From: Pagrus major
Taxonomy: Eukaryota > Chordata > Actinopteri > Spariformes > Sparidae
Assembly: GCF_040436345.1 (NCBI RefSeq)
Contig: NC_133236.1
Location: 13,136,443 to 13,200,442, forward strand
Direction: 5' to 3'
Length of the DNA: 64,000 nucleotides
Numbering within the stretch: position 1 is the first letter of the stretch; the number at the start of each line of letters is the position of its first letter. This document shows, piece after piece, positions 59,301 through 64,000 of this stretch. The notes under the pieces are model-generated. The model was given only the letters and a program-made list of their open reading frames with translations. It was not told the origin of the DNA and did not search any database. The position numbers and the translations under genes are program-made.

Positions 59301-62300
59301 GGGGCACCAGGATGTCATATTCACCCTCCTCTTGCTCAAACTGTAAAAGAAGCGGAGCAAATGACTCAGCCACAGTCAGTGTCCAAATCACACACTCAAG
59401 TTTCACGTCCGAGTCAAAATGATCAACTTCTCCCTGCCTTAACCGAAGCTCCTGCTGGAACAACTTGTCCAAAAAGTCCAGTTCTGTCAAGTCCAGTTTC
59501 TGAGGAAAAGGAAAGCTCATCTTCCCCACAAATCCACATGTCAAAATCCAGAATAAGAGTGAAACCAAACACCCCACAAAGTAATAAAACATCTCCACAG
59601 CCACCGGTTATGGTCCGCAGTGAAGTTCATTCAAAAGCCCAGTCGATGGCGAGGAGCAGACTGGAGAAGGCCAGGTTTCGTCTGCAAGGACGCATCCAGC
59701 AAGCCATCAAGTTATTTGGTGGCAAAGAGATTTCAGAGTCACAAGCCAAAAGGAAGCAGGTACAGATTTAAATATTATGGATATAGTATTATTTATTCAT
59801 CTTCAGAAAAGTTTCTCGATAGCAAAAGTAAATGAATGAATAGTAAAGACTTTGAATTAAGAATATATACGTAGTTTCAGATTATTTTTTTATCATTCGT
59901 GAAAAAGGAACTTTGCACTTGCTAATAAGTGTTAATCAAAGTGACTATAAAGCTGGCTTTGCACCCAATTGTTGCTTAAAGAAAATGCTTTCATGCTTAA
60001 ACATCCAGACCATAGAAACTCAAAAATGTAATTTCAGAATTGGGACATATTTTTTAAAAGGTCTGTGGTGTTTTGCTTTGCACAGCTGCCGGTTTTGTCC
60101 GCGTATGTTTGTCTAGCTTTCTGTGTCTTTCTGTGCAGAGAGCTTTAAAGATTCTGCAGCCTGCCATCCTGGAGGAGTTCCTGGTTGCAGTGGAGGGTTT
60201 TGGGGCCTTTTGCACTGGGCCCCAACTCCAGGACTTGATGCTCCTGTCTGACTCAGTCAGAAAGCAGTGGGAGGTATGACAGAGACCGTACACAGAAGAC
60301 TGTTGCATCTATAAGAAGGGGTTCAGTCACCTCTGTCATGAAGAAAGGTTTAACTGCGCTTTGAACCGGTCTAAAGGCTTAATCATACACCATACAATAT
60401 ATTCCTGAAGTTTAATCTGTTTTATTGTCCTCAATCTTACTCTTAATACAGTCAACACCCAAAAATATTGATTGTGTCATATCTGTTTGTTGAAAACTAA
60501 AGTCAGCCAAAGAAAGAAAGCTTAGCTTCATTTTACTTTTTATGTACAGTATCTTACTTTCTGATTTGTCCCACCTGTAACACTGTAGTTCATCATCATA
60601 ACTCATAACATAACTCATTTAATTCAGTAGCTTTAACCGCTATGATATACCATGATAACTTATCACTTACATTTTTCTTAAGTACCTTGTTTGTGTCAAA
60701 CTCAGGATGTACGCAGAGAAATGGCGGCCTTTGTTCCTGTCTTATTGTCTAAGATCAGAGAGGGAGAGCAGTCTTTATCTGTTGTGCAGTGTGAAATGCA
60801 AACTAACCCCCTGCATGAAGCCACTGACCAGACTGACCTTGACTCTTTGTTGCAACAACAGGTATTTGCATAACTCTGTAACATTTGCATTAACATCTAA
60901 CTGTGTCGTGTGACAGACTGTATGATCTGGGAAACGTTACGATAGCCAGAAAGAAAGAAACTTGATTTTAGTTCACATGTTTTCCAGGCCGTCATGGACG
61001 ACGCTGCATCTGCTGAGGAATGTGTTGAAACGCTCCAAGAGCTGTGTGAAACACTGACACCAAGTGAATCCTCCTGCCTGGAAACAGACCAACTGAGAGA
61101 GTCAGATGAAGCACAGGAAACACAGCCCAGTGACATAGTGCTCCCATCTGACTGGTAAGATAATGCTAAGGAGAGGCGGCATGAGGTGTAATACATTAAA
61201 AATCAACACATTTAAAGATCCACTCCACACATGTATTAAGGCATATTAAAACAGTGTCTGAGAAGGTTTTTGCTGAAAAAAGTATCATTAAAAAAGTATA
61301 ACCACATTCAAATCCTCAAATGGACATCTCCCACGTTGTTTAATTGAAGCAGACAGCTTATTTATTAACCATTGTCACTCTGTAATCCCTCAAGTCTATT
61401 AATCGTAATGAGCTGCCTGTAGTAGGACTGAGTGGTTCTAACCATCCGACATTGACCTCCCACTGATGAACACTTCTTAACTCAGCAGGGGACAGCAGCT
61501 CTGGGGTAACACCCCGCTGAGAGCGACTGGCATGTCGGCTGACACACAGCAACAGAGCAACAATCTCCCACATAAACAAAGCGTGGACAGCCCACAACAA
61601 GACCTGTCACCTGTGGGAGGCAGTGGGGATGTCGTGAAGTTGCGAGTTCAGGATGTCCCAACAGAGAGCGAGGAAGACCTCACACAACACAGTGGCTGTG
61701 GGTCAGTGAAAGATCTGAAGCCATCACTTCGAGCCAAAGAGCAGTCGCTGAAAGTTCGTCTGTTGCACATCCCTGGGGGCAATCAACAAACCCAAGCTCA
61801 TATACAGGTATGAAGAGGGCTTTTATTTAGATTCTCTTAATTTTATGAGCTCTATAGGTATGTTATTGCTTTTAGGGCCGCAACTAATGATCATTTTCAT
61901 TAACAATTAACTTGTCAATTATTTTCACAATTAACTGATTGTTAAGTGAATTGTTCAGTGTATAAAATCTCAAAGATTGGGAAAAATGCTAATCACAATT
62001 ACCCAGAGCCCACAGCGACATCTTCAAATTGCTTCTTTTGTCCATCCAACACTCCAAAACCTCCAAAAGACTCTTCATTGACCATCATAAATGACACAGA
62101 AAGGCAGCAAATCCTTACAATTAATAAGCTGGAATCAGCAAATGTTTGACAGTTTTGCTTAAATGATTCTTGACTGAAATGATTAATTGATTATCAAGAC
62201 TGTTGGGAATTAGTTTTCTTTTGATAAACTCAAATCAACCAATTGTCAGAACTCTAACTGATTTGTCAGCTCTGAGTTTCAGCGAGAAACAACGATTTGC

Positions 62301-63847
62301 ATTTTTTAAAATTTGAAGAACTTTATTTTGTTGACCTACCAAAGATGTGAGTGGTGAATCCACTTTTCTTTGGATGTATCAAGTATTTAGATTTCAAGCT
62401 TCAGTTTTGTTTTATAGGCTCAACAGTAGATCATAATAAAAACTAAAACAACATATGACATAGAATGTATGCTTTACATTAAAGAAAGAAGGGGAAAGCT
62501 TTACAGTCCTCACTTGGATGCAGCCTTTTTATTTGAAATCCTGGACATCAGTGTCTGTGTACCCCTGCCTTCTTCAGGATGCTTAAGAAGGCAAAAAAAA
62601 AATAGAAGAGTTAAAGTTATTAGTAACCCTTTCTGCCTCTTTCTTTGATTTTCACTGCAATCCAAAACCTCACTACAACCAGATCACAATGTTGGGATGC
62701 TGTGTTTAACATAAATAAAAAGGAATGTGCTAATTTGATAATCCTTTTTGACACACACTCGATTGAAAAAGTACAAAGACAATATATTTAATGTTTTACC
62801 TCATAGACACATTGATTTTTGTAAATATATGCTTATTCTAAATTTGATACCAGCAAAAAATTTCAAACAAGTTGGATGAGGAGCAACAAAAGACTGGGAA
62901 AGTTGTGGAATGCTCCAAAAACACCTGTTTGGAAGATTTCACAGGTCAACAGGGTCATTGGTTACAGGTGATAGTATCATGATCCTCCTGGTCAGAAAAG
63001 AACTCAGCAGTTTCATTGGCTGTGACTGACCTGTAGAAGTCACAGCACCAGCTGCGGGGCACTAATCCTCAGTAATTGGATTGGCACGCTGCTCCATCTT
63101 TTCCTCTGTTCTTCGCTTGGCTGTTACAATCTGGCTCTCCCATCTCTCAGGCGGTTGTCAGAGGCAACACTGTGGAGACCAAGCAGGAGGCAGAGTGGAT
63201 GGTCATCACAGAGACAGACGTCCCACCACAGGAAGAGCACTCCTCCATCCAGGAAGTACTGGAAAGGTGTGGGTTAATACCGCTTTCTCTCCTTATTTAT
63301 TTATTTATTTTTTTTACTTTTTTGCTTTTGTTTAAAGGACTGACAGCATGTGGAATTAAGTTTTAACATGATAGATTATTACAGTAGAACATAATCCAGA
63401 ATTGAAATCTAATATTTATTTGCCTTTGAGGAACATCTGGTTCAGCATCATCCTTTCAAATGGATAGTTTTTTAACAAATATTTACATTTCATTGTGGAT
63501 TTACAATGTTATTGACTGTGTAATCCATTTAAACAACAATATGATGCTGCAGACATTACAGTATTCCACGTTCCTTATTATCACTGTAGTGAAATAAGAA
63601 CAAAAGACAACATAGTGCCAAGAACTTGATGTCACAGATTTTGCAGCACGCTCTGTTCCCATGTAGCCTTTCAGTGTCACAAATTAATCAAATGTTCTGT
63701 TCAAACAATGTGTAATTCTTATATTATAGGTACAGAAAGTCCTGCTCCGAGTTTCAATCTCAACTTCAGAAGAACAAGCAACATTTGGAGTTTATTCTGG
63801 ACCCAGTCACCGTCTCCACCTTGCAGAACCACAAGAAGCAACTACAG
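47339..63847 (+). CDS. syne2: Nesprin-2 (SYNE2), N-terminal part, continues past window
   Basis: Nesprin-2 giant tethers the outer nuclear membrane to actin through paired calponin-homology domains. I read 27 exons in frame (1,467 codons), starting [12 protein letters not shown]: 47339-47414, 50600-50661, 52975-53070, 53160-53237, 53335-53427, 53618-53814, 54181-54380, 54647-54747, 55304-55417, 55515-55652, 55958-56122, 56267-56379, 56528-56696, 56817-56913, 57030-57235, 57449-57601, 57767-57904, 58002-58103, 58304-58471, 58730-58888, 58998-59759, 60139-60273, 60706-60861, 60988-61154, 61486-61807, 63151-63266, 63730-63847. CH1 spans about residues 30-137 ([33 protein letters not shown]), then a serine-rich linker, then CH2 about 184-290 ([35 protein letters not shown]). 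Helical spectrin-like repeats follow. Residue choices such as DFKSSWR and [13 protein letters not shown] favour SYNE2 over SYNE1 or CLMN. The transmembrane KASH end lies outside the window. Confidence 0.94.
48219..48880. mobile_element. Long-TIR non-autonomous DNA element
   Basis: The left arm at about 48,219-48,296 (TTCATGAACACGAAGGAGTC, 'GTTTATGACTGTTGTCAT', 'AAGTGTCATTT') is repeated inverted at about 48,808-48,880 ('AAATGACACTTTATAACAAC', 'AGTCATAAACATTCATGAAC'). Between them TGTCAT and TCATGAA-type motifs recur many times. It has no coding frame. It lies in the first SYNE2 intron. Confidence 0.75.
48881..50599. other. Rest of SYNE2 intron 1
   Basis: Nothing but AT-rich intronic sequence was recognised. 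The open frames of 60-80 codons are chance. Confidence 0.5.
50662..52974. other. SYNE2 intron 2
   Basis: No exon or recognisable repeat was identified in this 2.3-kb intron apart from short A/T runs. Confidence 0.45.
53883..53975 (+). repeat. Degenerate interspersed repeat fragment
   Basis: Contains GGGCAGCATGGTGGCACTG and later 'GTTTGCATGTGTTTCCTTAG', which resemble the start and middle of a common fish repeat (GGGCGGCACGGTGGTGCAGTG type). Strongly decayed; in the SYNE2 intron after exon 6. Confidence 0.45.
61873..62256 (+). mobile_element. hAT-like MITE (family M1)
   Basis: Starts TAGGGCCGCAACTAATGATC and ends TTGTCAGAACTCTA. The flanks ATTGCTTT and ACTGATTT agree at 6 of 8 positions. Internal blocks such as 'CATCTTCAAATTGCTTCTTTTGTCC' are collinear with the 12,388 copy. 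SYNE2 intron between exons 25 and 26. Confidence 0.8.
62257..63150. other. Rest of SYNE2 intron 25
   Basis: No exon was recognised. A pair of short inverted segments near 62,500-62,590 ('GCAGCCTTTTTATTTGAAATCC', 'CCTTCTTCAGGATGC') suggests another repeat end, not assigned. Confidence 0.35.
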
Positions 63848-64000
63848 GCAAGTTTAAGCGTCATTTCAACGCTTAACATTCATATTCAGATATGTTTTGA
63901 TCCATCTTTTGAAATGGTGCACTCAGTGCAGAGTGTCACTTACATTTGCATTTCTACAACCTAAAACGAAATAACTGTTAAGCAGACATTTGTTCACAAG

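Noticed and set aside
59260-59604. 114-codon minus-strand frame
   Set aside because: Antisense to the large SYNE2 exon 21, which is in frame with its neighbours; no protein family recognised.

Overview
The window is vertebrate nuclear DNA, almost certainly from a ray-finned fish and probably a spiny-rayed teleost. Short coding exons have canonical GT-AG borders and are spread over long AT-rich introns. There are many (CA)n tracts and many short non-autonomous DNA transposons of types common in teleosts. I saw no bacterial or viral genes, no rRNA and no CRISPR array. I translated and joined exons by hand, so the borders below are my own calls, checked by reading frame and splice motifs.

Layout, left to right. 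Positions 1-5.9 kb are non-coding: repeats plus an orphan CpG-rich block near 3.0-3.8 kb. Positions 5,983-12,350 (minus) hold an intact 15-coding-exon HADHB (mitochondrial trifunctional protein beta, 473 aa), with one or two candidate 5'UTR exons at 14.4-14.7 kb. Positions 16,085-18,116 (plus) hold a broken remnant of HADHA, the alpha-subunit gene, in its conserved head-to-head position. Only parts of the N-terminal crotonase half remain. Positions 20,568-38,976 (minus) hold GAREM2 in 7 exons (723 aa). The order HADHB-HADHA-GAREM2 matches the human 2p23 neighbourhood. Positions 39.3-42.7 kb are intergenic, with one complete tRNA-headed SINE and one truncated copy. Positions 42,802-44,178 (minus) hold ATP5MJ, a 52-aa ATP synthase-associated proteolipid encoded in three pieces, one of them 21 nt long. 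From 47,339 to the right edge (plus) lie the first 27 coding exons (1,467 codons) of a nesprin-2 (SYNE2) gene: paired calponin-homology domains followed by spectrin-like repeats. The gene runs off the window.

How the genes relate. HADHB and HADHA together make the mitochondrial long-chain fatty-acid beta-oxidation complex. Here only the beta gene is usable, so a functional alpha gene must lie elsewhere if the animal makes the complex. GAREM2 is a GRB2-binding growth-factor signalling adaptor, ATP5MJ is a mitochondrial membrane protein, and SYNE2 links the nucleus to actin. They look like neighbours by synteny, not a pathway.

Most notable observations: (1) the decayed HADHA beside an intact HADHB; (2) GAREM2 exon 2, a frame-neutral 141-nt exon with (UG)22 directly against its 3' splice site and (CA)13 just after its 5' splice site, an arrangement like the one that drives exon 9 skipping in CFTR; (3) several MITE families with clear 8-bp or TTAA target duplications, and one element with an unusual interlocked A-B-A'-B' inverted-repeat order. 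I did not find a convincing undescribed molecular system.
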